From Dokdonella_A ginsengisoli (GTDB taxonomy: Bacteria; Pseudomonadota; Gammaproteobacteria; Xanthomonadales; Rhodanobacteraceae): 64,000 bases of DNA. The DNA is taken from NCBI RefSeq assembly GCF_042652785.1, contig NZ_JBHSHD010000010.1:434001-498000 (forward strand), written 5' to 3'. Positions 26,181 to 34,781 of the stretch are shown here, piece by piece (position 1 is the first letter of the stretch; each line of letters starts with the position of its first letter). The notes under the pieces were generated by a model, which saw only the letters and a program-made list of their open reading frames with translations, did not search any database and had not been told where the DNA came from. The translations under genes were made by a program, and so were the position numbers.

Positions 26181-27124
26181 GCGACGGGTTCCGTGGTGTT
26201 GCCGGAGGTGGCGCCGGGGGAGGATTCGGCGCGCGCGGTCTGGGTGTCGGCGTCTTCTTCGACGGCGGGGGTTGGGGCATCGGCGCCGTCGGCGCCGGAT
26301 TCCTCGGCGGAGAGGTCGTCTCCGCGGGAGGGGCTTTCGGTATCGGCTTCGGTTTCGATGCCGGATTCGGATTCGGATTCGGATTCGGCGCCTGCTTCGT
26401 CCTGCACCGTCTCGTCGCCGGGCTCGGCATCGGCATCGGCGGCTTCGGCAGCTTCGGACGCGGTTTCCGCTTCGCTGCCGTCTTCGCCGTCTTCGCCGTC
26501 TTCGGCGCCAGGCTGCGCCTCGTCCGTGTCGTCGACCTCGACATTGGCGGGGATCGCCTCGCCGTTGTCGCCGAGGGCGAGCTGCGACTCGGGCTCCTCG
26601 AGGTCGCGGATCTCGCTCAGCGCCGGCAGCTGGTCCAGCGATTTCAGGCTGAAGTAGTCGAGGAACTGCTTGGTGGTGCCGAACAGCGCCGGCTTGCCGG
26701 GCAGGTCGCGGTAGCCGACGACGCGTACCCAGTCGCGCTCCTCGAGCGTGCGGATGATGTTGGTCGAGACGGCGACGCCGCGGATCTGTTCGATCTCGGC
26801 GCGCGTGATCGGCTGGCGGTAGGCGATCAGCGCCAGCGTCTCCAGCAGGGCGCGCGAGTAGCGCGTCTGGCGTTCGGTCCACAGCTTGGAGACGAACGCG
26901 TGCACGTCCTGGCGGATCTGGTAGCGGAAGCCGGAGGCCACTTCGACCAGTTCGACGCCGCGCCCGTCCGCGTCGGCCTGGAGCTCGGCGACGGCCTGGG
27001 CCAGGTCTTCCTGGGACGGCATCGCGAACTCGTCGAACAGGCCGGAGATCTGCGGCAGCGTCAGCGGCTGCGCGGAAGCGAGCAGGGCCGCTTCGATGAT
27101 GCGTTTGAGTTGATGCAATTCCAT
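26177..27124 (-). CDS. scpB: Segregation and condensation protein B
   Basis: A 315-residue protein. Residues 1-175 form the two winged-helix domains of ScpB (MELHQLKRIIEAALLASAQP, LLETLALIAYRQPITRAEIE, IRGV, FGTTKQFLDYFSLKSLDQLP). It dimerises and binds ScpA, completing the SMC condensin that compacts and segregates the chromosome. The C-terminal ~140 residues are acidic and repetitive (EDGEDGEDG, SESESES), encoded by short tandem repeats: three 9-mers at 26478-26504 and four 6-mers at 26363-26386. Such tails are common in this order and probably disordered. smc itself is encoded at 30332-33835 on the other strand. Confidence 0.95.
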   Translation of the reverse strand: MELHQLKRIIEAALLASAQPLTLPQISGLFDEFAMPSQEDLAQAVAELQADADGRGVELVEVASGFRYQIRQDVHAFVSKLWTERQTRYSRALLETLALIAYRQPITRAEIEQIRGVAVSTNIIRTLEERDWVRVVGYRDLPGKPALFGTTKQFLDYFSLKSLDQLPALSEIRDLEEPESQLALGDNGEAIPANVEVDDTDEAQPGAEDGEDGEDGSEAETASEAAEAADADAEPGDETVQDEAGAESESESESGIETEADTESPSRGDDLSAEESGADGADAPTPAVEEDADTQTARAESSPGATSGNTTEPVA

Positions 27125-27136
27125 CAGTTTTCTGTC

Positions 27137-27260
27137 AGTTGAGAAGTGCGGCCGCGGAGGGCCGCTTCTTGATCCCGGCGATCGGGGACGATCGCGAAAA
27201 TTGCCGAGCAGCGCGGCCGCGGATGGCCGCCTTTGGATCTCCGCGATCGTGGGCGATCGC
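27137..27260. repeat. Twin double-hairpin repeat (family A) between scpA and scpB
   Basis: Two copies of a roughly 55-60 base unit in tandem (27137-27195 and 27201-27260). Each has a GCGGCC...GGCCGC hairpin followed by a second one (GCGATCG-GGGA-CGATCGC, or loop TGGG). The same family recurs, also as a twin, at 58387-58510. These are REP-like dispersed elements; they fill nearly the whole 147-base gap between the scpA stop and scpB start. Confidence 0.85.
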
Positions 27261-27271
27261 AACGGCCGGCA

Positions 27272-28123
27272 TCACTGCGTGGCCAGCGATTTCACGTAGA
27301 TCGGAGCCAGGGCTTCTTCCTGCACGATCTCCACCAGCTGCTCCTTGGCCAGCTCGAGCATGGCGAGGAAGGTGACCACCACCCCGTGACGGCCCTCGGA
27401 GACGTCGAACAGGTTCTCGAAACGGTGGAACTCGCCGTCGCCGAGCGTGCGCAGCACATCGCTCATGCGGCTGCGCACGTTCAGCGCGTCGCGCTGGATC
27501 GCGTGGTGGCCGTACAGCTCGGCCCGCTTCATCACGTCCTTGAGCGCCAGCAGCAGCTCGCGCAGCTCGACCGGCGGCGGCAGGCGGATGACGTTGCGGT
27601 CGTCCACCTGCACGTGCGCCGGCGCGAAGTCGCGCTCCTGCCGCGGCATCGCGTCGATGTCCTCGGCCGCCTTGCGGAAGCGCTCGTACTCCTGCAGGCG
27701 GCGCACCAGTTCGGCGCGCGGGTCGGCCTCGACGCCGTCCTCGCTCGGCGGTCGCGGCAGCAGCAGGCGCGACTTGATCTCGGCCAGGATCGCGGCCATG
27801 ACCAGGTATTCGGCCGCGAGTTCGAGCTTCATCTCGTGCATCATCTCGATGTAGTCGACGTATTGCCGGGTGATTTCGGCAATGGGGATGTCGAGGATGT
27901 CGAGGTTCTGCCGGCGGATCAGGTACAGCAGCAGGTCGAGCGGCCCCTCGAACGCGTCGAGGATGACTTCCAGCGCGTCCGGCGGGATGTACAGGTCCTG
28001 CGGGATCTCCAGCAGCGGCTGGCCGTGCACGACCGCGAGCGGGATTTCCTGCTGCTGCGGTACCTGCGCGAAGGCGCTGCTCGGCGGATCTGCTGGCGTT
28101 GGCTGCTCTAGCGTCTGATTCAT
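27272..28123 (-). CDS. scpA: Segregation and condensation protein A (kleisin)
   Basis: A 283-residue kleisin. Key segments are EVILDAFEGPLDLLLYLIRRQNLDI (the core GPLDLLLYLIR is the SMC-neck binding helix), ILDIPIAEITRQYVDYI, EYLVMAAILAEIKSRLLLP and the C-terminal winged helix (HRFENLFDVSEGRHGVVVTFLAMLELAKEQ). It bridges the SMC heads together with ScpB in chromosome condensation. ATG 28123 is selected; ATG 28135 and GTG 28141 are in frame but have weaker upstream signals. Gene order scpA-scpB-rluB is conserved in the order, although here a pair of dispersed repeats separates scpA and scpB. Confidence 0.95.
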   Translation of the reverse strand: MNQTLEQPTPADPPSSAFAQVPQQQEIPLAVVHGQPLLEIPQDLYIPPDALEVILDAFEGPLDLLLYLIRRQNLDILDIPIAEITRQYVDYIEMMHEMKLELAAEYLVMAAILAEIKSRLLLPRPPSEDGVEADPRAELVRRLQEYERFRKAAEDIDAMPRQERDFAPAHVQVDDRNVIRLPPPVELRELLLALKDVMKRAELYGHHAIQRDALNVRSRMSDVLRTLGDGEFHRFENLFDVSEGRHGVVVTFLAMLELAKEQLVEIVQEEALAPIYVKSLATQ

Positions 28124-28619
28124 GCTCGATCCCATGAGCACCGGCCCTGGACGGGCTCCCCACGGCGCGGGTCATGCGAAGATCTGTCGACAGTCGCGGG
28201 ACGTCGTACGCGGCCGGGCGACAGCCGGCCGGATCGCGGCGTCTGCAACGAGGAATGCCCGGATCCTGCAATCCGGAGCGGCACACATCGTTCCAAAGGT
28301 TCGAAAGGCTGCGGCAGGGCGGGCACGTCGCCGCGGCGTCTCGCGCGGGAACTGCGGCCTCTCGATTCGCCCCTAGCGTACGGGCAAACGCGTTCGCGCG
28401 CAATCGGGTGGCGGCGGACGCAGCGCGCGACGCATCGGCTACCATTGCGGTTTCGAGCGGCGCGACGAGACCGCTCCGGCACGGCGACGTGCCGCCGCGT
28501 GCGGGCGCGGGCCGCCCTGGCGCGAAGACGGGGCGCGAGCGGCCGTCTTCGCGAGCCGCGGCCGCATGCGGATCGCGCAAACGGAATTCTTCAAGGCTTG
28601 GCCGAGGGAGCTGTCAACC
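28124..28619. other. 496-base region without a recognised gene
   Basis: A divergent spacer between scpA and yciI. Several frames are open because of the base composition but none shows family resemblance. It must hold promoters for both directions; I cannot assign them with confidence. In related genomes a septation protein gene (yciB/ispZ) may precede yciI, but none is present here. Confidence 0.5.
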
Positions 28620-28919
28620 ATGTGGTATGCGATCACCGGCATCGACGAGGCCGATTCGCTGGCGCGACGGATGTCCGCGCGGCCGGCGCACCTGGAGCGC
28701 CTGCAGGCGCTGAACCGGGAAGGCCGGCTGCTGCTGGCCGGCCCGTTCCCGGCGATCGACGCCGAGGATCCGGGCCCGGCCGGCTTCAGCGGCAGCCTGA
28801 TCGTCGCCGAGTTCGACGATCTGGCGGCGGCGCAGGCCTGGGCCGACGCCGATCCTTACCGCGCCGCCGGCGTCTATCGCGAGGTCGTCGTGCGGCCGTT
28901 CCGCAGGGTGCTGCCGTGA
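28620..28919 (+). CDS. YciI family protein
   Basis: A 99-residue single-domain protein. It has the YciI fold signatures: MWYAITG at the start, ARPAHLERLQALNREGRLLLAGPFP (conserved His and the GP turn), FSGSLIVAEFDDLAAAQAWADADPY and VVVRPFRRVLP. The conserved His-Asp pair suggests a catalytic or ligand-binding function that is still undefined. ATG 28620 fits the family length of about 98; the frame also has ATG 28566, which would add an unusual 18-residue leader. Its stop overlaps the bolA GTG start by four bases (GTGA). Confidence 0.9.
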   Translation: MWYAITGIDEADSLARRMSARPAHLERLQALNREGRLLLAGPFPAIDAEDPGPAGFSGSLIVAEFDDLAAAQAWADADPYRAAGVYREVVVRPFRRVLP

Positions 28920-29185
28920 GCACGCGCGTCGAGCAGATCCGCGCGCGGCTCGGCGCCGCGCTGGCGCCGTCGGTGCTCGACGTGGAAGACGAGAGCCATC
29001 GCCACGCCAAGCACCCCGGTGCGCGCGACGGCCGCGGGCATTTCCGCGTGCACGTCGTCAGCGAGACGTTCCGCGGCCAGCCTGCACTGGCCCGGCACCG
29101 CGCGGTGTACGCCGCGCTGGGCGAACTGATGCAGACCGACATCCACGCGCTGGCGATCGACGCCCGCGCTCCCGAGGAGGAATGA
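28916..29185 (+). CDS. bolA: BolA family protein
   Basis: An 89-residue protein with the BolA core: RVEQIRARLGAALAPSVLDVEDES, HRHAKHPGARDGRGHFRVHVVSETFRG, RHRAVYAALGELMQTDIHALAIDA. The conserved C-terminal His (DIHAL) and the HxxH region are present; BolA-like proteins bind monothiol glutaredoxins and iron-sulfur clusters and affect cell shape and stress responses. The GTG start overlaps the yciI stop and its own stop overlaps the next ATG (ATGA), so the three genes form a coupled operon. Confidence 0.92.
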   Translation: MSTRVEQIRARLGAALAPSVLDVEDESHRHAKHPGARDGRGHFRVHVVSETFRGQPALARHRAVYAALGELMQTDIHALAIDARAPEEE

Positions 29186-30138
29186 TGAAATCACCCGATG
29201 CAGCGACCTCGATCCGTCTTTCGCTGACCGCACTCGCGCTCGCCGTGCTCGCCGGCTGCTCCGGCGGCCAGGGCGGCGGCGCCACGTCGTCGGCCGCGCC
29301 GGCCGGCCCGGTCGTCGTCACGGTCAACGGCGAGGCCGTTCCGCAGAAGCTGCTCGACGCGTTCGCGATCGCGCGCGGCCTGGACCTGTCCAATCCGCAG
29401 CAGCGCGAGCGCGCGCTCAAGCAGCTGACCGACTTCGTGCTGCTCGAGCAGCTGGCGAAGAAGGAAGGCTATGCCAACGATGCCGACTTCGCCGCGCTGG
29501 TCGAGCTCGGCCGCCTGCAGGCGGCCTCGTCGGCGACGATGCGCCAGCTGCAGAAGTCGATCGCCGTCGACGACGCGGCCATCCGCACCGAGTACGACCA
29601 GCAGGTCGCCAAGGGCGCCGGCATGGCCTACGACTTCAGCCAGATGATCTACGCCGACCAGGCGGCCGCGCAGAAGGCGGCGGCCGCGATCGCGGCCAAG
29701 CCGTTCGACGCGACGCTGGACGGCTACCGCAAGGACGCGCGTTCGGCGCGCAACTTCAACCGCGCCCGTTCCACGCAGATGGCGCCGCCGCTGGCGACCG
29801 CGCTGGCCGCACTCAAGCCCGGCGAGACCACCAAGACGCCGGTGCAGCTGCCGCAGGGCTGGGCCGTGCTGCATCTCACCGCCGCCAGCGAGGCGCCGCA
29901 GCCGGCGTTCGAGCAGGTCAAGGAAGGCATCCGGCGCACGCTGACCAAGCGCGCCGGCGACGAGCGCATCGCCCAGCTGCGCGAAGGCGCGAAGATCGTG
30001 CTGGCCGACCCGCCGCCGCCGGCGGACCCGGCCGCGACCAAGCCGGCCGGAGCGCGGCCGATGCCGATGCGACCGGCGCAGCCGGCTGCGCAGGGCGCCG
30101 CGACGCCGCCGGCGCCGCCGCCGGGCGCCAAGGACTGA
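29182..30138 (+). CDS. Peptidyl-prolyl cis-trans isomerase lipoprotein (parvulin/SurA-like)
   Basis: A 318-residue protein. The N-terminus is a lipoprotein signal (LTALALAVLAGC, Cys about 28). A SurA-N-like chaperone region follows (VVVTVNGEAVPQKLLDAFAI, LTDFVLLEQLAKKEGY). A parvulin-type domain, fairly degenerate, spans about 130-250 (YDFSQMIYADQAAAQKAAA, QLPQGWAVLHLTAASEA). The last 45 residues are Pro/Ala-rich. It is likely a periplasmic folding factor anchored to a membrane. ATG 29182 or the adjacent ATG 29185 may be used. GGAGG is seven bases upstream. Confidence 0.85.
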   Translation: MMKSPDAATSIRLSLTALALAVLAGCSGGQGGGATSSAAPAGPVVVTVNGEAVPQKLLDAFAIARGLDLSNPQQRERALKQLTDFVLLEQLAKKEGYANDADFAALVELGRLQAASSATMRQLQKSIAVDDAAIRTEYDQQVAKGAGMAYDFSQMIYADQAAAQKAAAAIAAKPFDATLDGYRKDARSARNFNRARSTQMAPPLATALAALKPGETTKTPVQLPQGWAVLHLTAASEAPQPAFEQVKEGIRRTLTKRAGDERIAQLREGAKIVLADPPPPADPAATKPAGARPMPMRPAQPAAQGAATPPAPPPGAKD

Positions 30139-30331
30139 CGGCGCCGCCGTTGCACTTGTTTGGTCCGCCAGCGTTGCGCCGTCGGCGCCGGCTTGCGGAC
30201 AATCCGCGCGGGAGCCCGTCGGCTCCCGCGCGCCCGATCCGCCGCCCCGATCCGGACCGCCCGCGCGCCGTCGGCGCGCGGCCCGCATTCCGCGCCGCCG
30301 CTCCGGCCGCGCCTTTCGAAAACGTCCTCGC

Positions 30332-33300
30332 ATGCGTCTGACTACGATCAAACTGGCGGGCTTCAAGTCCTTCGTCGACCCGACCACCCTGCACCTGCCG
30401 ACCAACATGACCGGCGTCGTCGGTCCGAACGGATGCGGCAAGTCGAACATCATCGACGCGATCCGCTGGGTCATGGGCGAGAGCGCCGCCAGCCGCCTGC
30501 GCGGCGACGCGCTCACCGACGTGATCTTCTCCGGCTCGAGCGGGCGCAAGCCGGTCGGAAGCGCGCAGGTCGAGCTGCTGTTCGACAACTCCGATGGCCT
30601 GGTCGGCGGCGAGTACGCCGGCTACAACGAGATCTCGGTCAAGCGCATCGTCACGCGCGACGGCCAGTCGCAGTACTTCCTCAACGGCGTGCGCTGCCGC
30701 CGCCGCGACATCACCGACCTGTTCCTGGGCACCGGCCTCGGCCCGCGCAGCTACTCGATCATCGAGCAGGGCATGATCAGCGAGATCGTCGAGGCCGATC
30801 CGGAGCAGCTGCGCGGCCACCTCGAGGAGGCGGCCGGCATCTCCAAGTACAAGGAGCGCCGCAAGGAGACCGAAAGCCGCATCAAGACCACGCGCGAGAA
30901 CCTCGACCGCGTGCGCGACGTGCGCGACGAGGTCGACAAGCAGCTCGAGCACCTCAAGCGGCAGGCGCGCACGGCCGAACGCTGGCAGGCGCTGAAGGAA
31001 GAACAGAAGAAGAAGGAAGCCGAGGTCAAGGCGCTGAACCTGCGCGCGGCGCAGGCCGAGCTGGACGGCCATTCGAGCGGGTTGCGCAAGGCGGAGCTGG
31101 CGATCGAGCAGCAGCTGGCCGAGCAGCGCCACACCGAGGCCGCGCTGGAGACCGGGCGCGAGAAGCACACCGCCGCGGTCGAGCACATGAACACGGTGCA
31201 GGCCGAGGTCTACCGCGTCGGCGCCGAGATCGCGCGCGTCGAACAGCAGATCCAGCACAGCCGCGAACTGGCCGAGCAGCTCGAGCGCGCGCAGCGCGAG
31301 ACCGAGCGCGCGCACGGCGAACTGGCCGAGCACATCGAGAACGACCGCCTGCGCTTCGAGGAGATCAAGGGTCAGCTGGCCGAATCCGAGCCGCAGCTGG
31401 AAACCCTGCGCGAGGCCGACGAGGCCGCGATCGAGGCGCTGCGCACCGCCGAGGCCAGGCTCGGCGAATGGCAGGAGCAGTGGGAGCGCTACACGCAGGA
31501 TGCCTCGCAGGCCGGCCAGGCGGCCGAGGTCGAGCGCACGCGCCTGGACTACCTGGACAAGCAGGCGCTGCAGTCCGACCAGCGCCGCAGCGCGCTGGAA
31601 GGCGAGCGCGCCGCGGCGAACCTCGACGAGCTGGCGCTCGCGCTGGAGACGCTGGACAACGAGCACGGCGTGCTGCGCGAGCAGGTCGAGACGCACACCG
31701 AAGCCCTGGACGAGCGCCGGCAGGCGGCCGAGGCGGCGCTGGAGTCCGAGCGCGCAACGCAGGCGGCGCTCAGCCGCAGCCGCGGCGACCTGGAAAACCT
31801 GCGCGGCCGGCTCGGCTCGCTCGAAGCGCTGCAGCACGCCGCGCTCGGCGACGCCGGCGGCGCCGTGCAGGAATGGCTGGAACGCCTGGGTTTCGGCGGC
31901 GCGCGCCGGCTCGGCGAGGCGCTGCAGGTCGAGGCCGGCTGGGAGCGCGCGGTCGAGACCGTGCTCGACGGCTGGCTCGAGGCGGTGCTGATCGACGACC
32001 CGGCCGCACAGGCCGGCGAACTCGGCTCGCTCGGCGAGAACGATCTGGTGCTGATGGGCTCGGCGCAGGGCGCCATCGACGTGCCCGCGCATTCGCTGGC
32101 CGCGCGCGTTTCCGGCCCGGCGGCCGCGCGCGCGCTGCTCGCCCGCGTGCACGCCGTCGACTCGCTGCCGGCGGCGCGCGAACGCCTGCCTGCGCTCGGC
32201 GCCGGCGAATCGCTGGTCACGGCGCAGGGCGAATGGCTGGGCGCGGGTTTCCTGCGTGTGCAGCGCGGCGCCGGCGCCCAGGTCGGCGTGCTCGCGCGCG
32301 AGCGCGAGATCCGCGAGCTGGCCGAGCGCATCGCGCAGTTGGAGGAGGAGATCGCCCAGCACGCCGACTCGCTCGAGCGCGGCAAGCACGAACGCATCGA
32401 CGCCGAGCGCGTGCGCGACGACGCGCAGCGCGAGCTGTACACGGCGCACCGCCGCTTGGCCGAAGTCGCCGGCCAGCTGCAGAGCCAGCGCGGCCGCATC
32501 GACAGCGCGCAGGAGCGCCTGGGCCGCGTCGCGCGCGAGCTGGAGGAAGTCATCACCAAGCTCGACGCCGACCGCACGCTGGCGCACGAGGCGCGCGGAC
32601 GGCTCGAGGTCGCGGTCGCCGCGATGGGCGATCACGAACAGCGCCGCCAGTTGCTGGAGAGCGAGCGCCGCCAGCTGCTGGAGGCACGCGAGGAGGCGCG
32701 CATGAACTCGCGCGAGGCGCGCGAGACGGCGCACCAGCTGGCGCTGTCGATCGAGTCGCGCCGCGCCGCGGTGGTCGCGCTGGAGCAGTCGCTGCAGCGC
32801 ATGCACGTGCAGCTCGCGCAGTTCGACACCCGCCGCGGCGAGATCGCCGCGCAGCTGGCGACCGGCAACGACCCGCTGGCCGGGCTGGAAGGCGAGCGCC
32901 AGACCTATCTCAGCCAGCGCCTGCTGGTCGACAGGCAGATGGTGGAGGCGCGCCAGGCGCAGCAGGAGCAGGACGCCGAGCTGCGCCGCCTCGAGCAGGA
33001 GCGCCACCGCTTCGAGCAGAGCCTCAACGAGCACCGCGAACAGGTCGCCGAGCTGCGCCTGCGCGAACAGGAACACCGCCTGCGCGCGCAGTCGCTGACC
33101 GCGGCGATCGCCGAGGCCGGCTTCGAGCTGCCGGCGCTGCTGGAATCGCTGCCGGCCGAGGCCGACGCCGTGCAATGGCAGGGCGAGCTCGGCGAGCTCG
33201 AACAGAAGATCCGCCGCCTGGAGCCGGTCAATCTCGCCGCGATCCAGGAGTACGAGGAACAGTCGCAGCGCAAGACCTACCTCGACGCGCAGCTGACCGA

Positions 33301-33835
33301 CCTGGGCACCGCGCTGGAAACGCTGGAAGGGGCGATCCGCAAGATCGACAAGGAGACGCGCGCGCGCTTCAAGGAAACCTTCGATCGCGTGAACGTCGGC
33401 TTCCAGGAGCTGTTCCCGCGCCTGTTCGGCGGCGGCCACGCGCATCTGGAGCTGACCGGCGACGACCTGCTGTCGACCGGCGTGTCGATCCTGGCGCGTC
33501 CGCCGGGCAAGCGGGTCAGCTCGATCTCGCTGCTGTCCGGCGGCGAGAAGGCGATGACCGCGGTGGCGATGGTGTTCGCGATCTTCCGCCTCAATCCGGC
33601 GCCGTTCTGCCTGCTCGACGAGGTCGACGCGCCGCTGGACGAGGCCAACGTCGGCCGCTTCTCGTCGATGGTGTCGGAGATGAGCGAGCACGTGCAGTTC
33701 ATTTTCGTCACGCACAACAAGGCGACGATGGAAGCCGCGCGCCAGCTCTGTGGCGTTACCATGCGCGAGCCGGGCGTGTCGCGACTGGTCCAGGTCGACC
33801 TGGCCGAAGCGGCCAAGCTCGCCGGCGCCGCGTAG
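30332..33835 (+). CDS. smc: Chromosome segregation SMC ATPase
   Basis: A 1167-residue SMC protein of normal length. Head: RLTTIKLAGFKSFVDPTT and Walker A GPNGCGKSN (31-39). Two coiled coils (about 165-490 and 655-1000) flank the hinge (about 510-640, with GGARRLGEALQVEAGWERAV). The C-terminal head has the signature LLSGGEKAMTAVAM, Walker B PFCLLDEVDAPLDEAN and the His loop FIFVTHNKATMEAA. It forms the bacterial condensin with ScpA and ScpB. It is followed 34 bases later by zipA, as in other Xanthomonadales. Confidence 0.98.
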   Translation: MRLTTIKLAGFKSFVDPTTLHLPTNMTGVVGPNGCGKSNIIDAIRWVMGESAASRLRGDALTDVIFSGSSGRKPVGSAQVELLFDNSDGLVGGEYAGYNEISVKRIVTRDGQSQYFLNGVRCRRRDITDLFLGTGLGPRSYSIIEQGMISEIVEADPEQLRGHLEEAAGISKYKERRKETESRIKTTRENLDRVRDVRDEVDKQLEHLKRQARTAERWQALKEEQKKKEAEVKALNLRAAQAELDGHSSGLRKAELAIEQQLAEQRHTEAALETGREKHTAAVEHMNTVQAEVYRVGAEIARVEQQIQHSRELAEQLERAQRETERAHGELAEHIENDRLRFEEIKGQLAESEPQLETLREADEAAIEALRTAEARLGEWQEQWERYTQDASQAGQAAEVERTRLDYLDKQALQSDQRRSALEGERAAANLDELALALETLDNEHGVLREQVETHTEALDERRQAAEAALESERATQAALSRSRGDLENLRGRLGSLEALQHAALGDAGGAVQEWLERLGFGGARRLGEALQVEAGWERAVETVLDGWLEAVLIDDPAAQAGELGSLGENDLVLMGSAQGAIDVPAHSLAARVSGPAAARALLARVHAVDSLPAARERLPALGAGESLVTAQGEWLGAGFLRVQRGAGAQVGVLAREREIRELAERIAQLEEEIAQHADSLERGKHERIDAERVRDDAQRELYTAHRRLAEVAGQLQSQRGRIDSAQERLGRVARELEEVITKLDADRTLAHEARGRLEVAVAAMGDHEQRRQLLESERRQLLEAREEARMNSREARETAHQLALSIESRRAAVVALEQSLQRMHVQLAQFDTRRGEIAAQLATGNDPLAGLEGERQTYLSQRLLVDRQMVEARQAQQEQDAELRRLEQERHRFEQSLNEHREQVAELRLREQEHRLRAQSLTAAIAEAGFELPALLESLPAEADAVQWQGELGELEQKIRRLEPVNLAAIQEYEEQSQRKTYLDAQLTDLGTALETLEGAIRKIDKETRARFKETFDRVNVGFQELFPRLFGGGHAHLELTGDDLLSTGVSILARPPGKRVSSISLLSGGEKAMTAVAMVFAIFRLNPAPFCLLDEVDAPLDEANVGRFSSMVSEMSEHVQFIFVTHNKATMEAARQLCGVTMREPGVSRLVQVDLAEAAKLAGAA

Positions 33836-33869
33836 CACGCATCGTCCGAACCAGCGCGAGGCAAGCAAG

Positions 33870-34631
33870 ATGGATTGGAACCCCTCAGTCGGCATTCCGC
33901 TCGTCGTCCTCGGCGCGCTCGCGCTGCTGCTGATCTACCTGTTCGGCCGCCCCAAGCGCCCGGAGCAGGGCGAGCGCCGCGCCGCGAAGGCCCCCGCCGG
34001 CAACGGCGGCGAGCGCATCGAGCCGACCTTCGGCGATGCCGATGCCGAGGGCGAGCCGGAGCAGGGCGAACTGGACGTCTCGATGCGCGCCGAACTCGAC
34101 CGCCTGGGTTCGAGCGCGGCCGCGGACGGCGCCGAGCGGGCACCGCCGGCGCGCTCCCACGTCGGCGCGCGGCCGGCCGACCGCCAGATCGAACGCATCG
34201 TCACCCTGTTCGTCGCCGCACGCGCCGGCGAGACGCTGGCCGGTTCCGACGTCGTCGTGGCGGCCGAGAAGGCCGGGCTGGAGTTCGGCGACATGGGCAT
34301 CTTCCACCGTCTGGTGCTGGGCAAGAACGTCGAAGGCCCGGTGTTCAGCATGGCCAACATGGTCAAGCCGGGCAGCTTCGACATGACCCAGCTCGACGCC
34401 GTGCGCACGCCGGGCGTGACGCTGTTCATGACCCTGCCGGGCCCGCTGCCGGCGCTGGACGCCTGGGAAATGCTGCTGCCGACCGCGCAGCGGCTGGCCG
34501 AGCTGCTCGATGCGCAGGTGCTGGACGAGGGCCGCAACGCGCTCGGCCGCCAGCGCATCGCGCACCTGCGTGACGAGCTGCGCGCCTGGGACCGCCAGCA
34601 GGAACGCAACCAGATCCGCCCCGGTCGCTGA
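33870..34631 (+). CDS. zipA: Cell division protein ZipA
   Basis: A 253-residue protein. An N-terminal membrane anchor (about residues 9-25, IPLVVLGALALLLIYLF) is followed by a linker rich in E, G and A. The C-terminal FtsZ-binding domain spans about 105-245 (RIVTLFVAARAGETLAGSDVVVAAEKAGLEFG, GIFHRLV, VFSMANMVKPGSFD, GVTLFMTLPGP). ZipA tethers FtsZ to the inner membrane. The linker is shorter than in E. coli. The start is ATG 33870; earlier in-frame codons overlap smc. In many relatives ligA follows directly; here it does not. Confidence 0.93.
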   Translation: MDWNPSVGIPLVVLGALALLLIYLFGRPKRPEQGERRAAKAPAGNGGERIEPTFGDADAEGEPEQGELDVSMRAELDRLGSSAAADGAERAPPARSHVGARPADRQIERIVTLFVAARAGETLAGSDVVVAAEKAGLEFGDMGIFHRLVLGKNVEGPVFSMANMVKPGSFDMTQLDAVRTPGVTLFMTLPGPLPALDAWEMLLPTAQRLAELLDAQVLDEGRNALGRQRIAHLRDELRAWDRQQERNQIRPGR

Positions 34632-34781
34632 TCCGCACCGGCGGCGTCCGGGCAATGACGGACCAATCCGCCGCAGACGAAATCCGGACGCGACGCTGAT
34701 GCCGTTCTGACGAAATGTGAATGCGCCGCCGCCGGGCGCGGCGCAGGCTCGCCGTCGTTCCATCCGACGGGGAGTGGTTCG

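Noticed and set aside
27137..27260. Repeat pairs as insertion sequence ends
   Set aside because: No transposase frame lies between or beside the copies, and the units are short hairpins typical of REP-like elements.
29918..33895. Very long open frame (about 1325 codons) on the minus strand opposite smc and zipA
   Set aside because: It is the antisense shadow of coiled-coil coding DNA in GC-rich sequence; composition is dominated by L, R, A and Q with no domain, while smc on the plus strand has all catalytic motifs.
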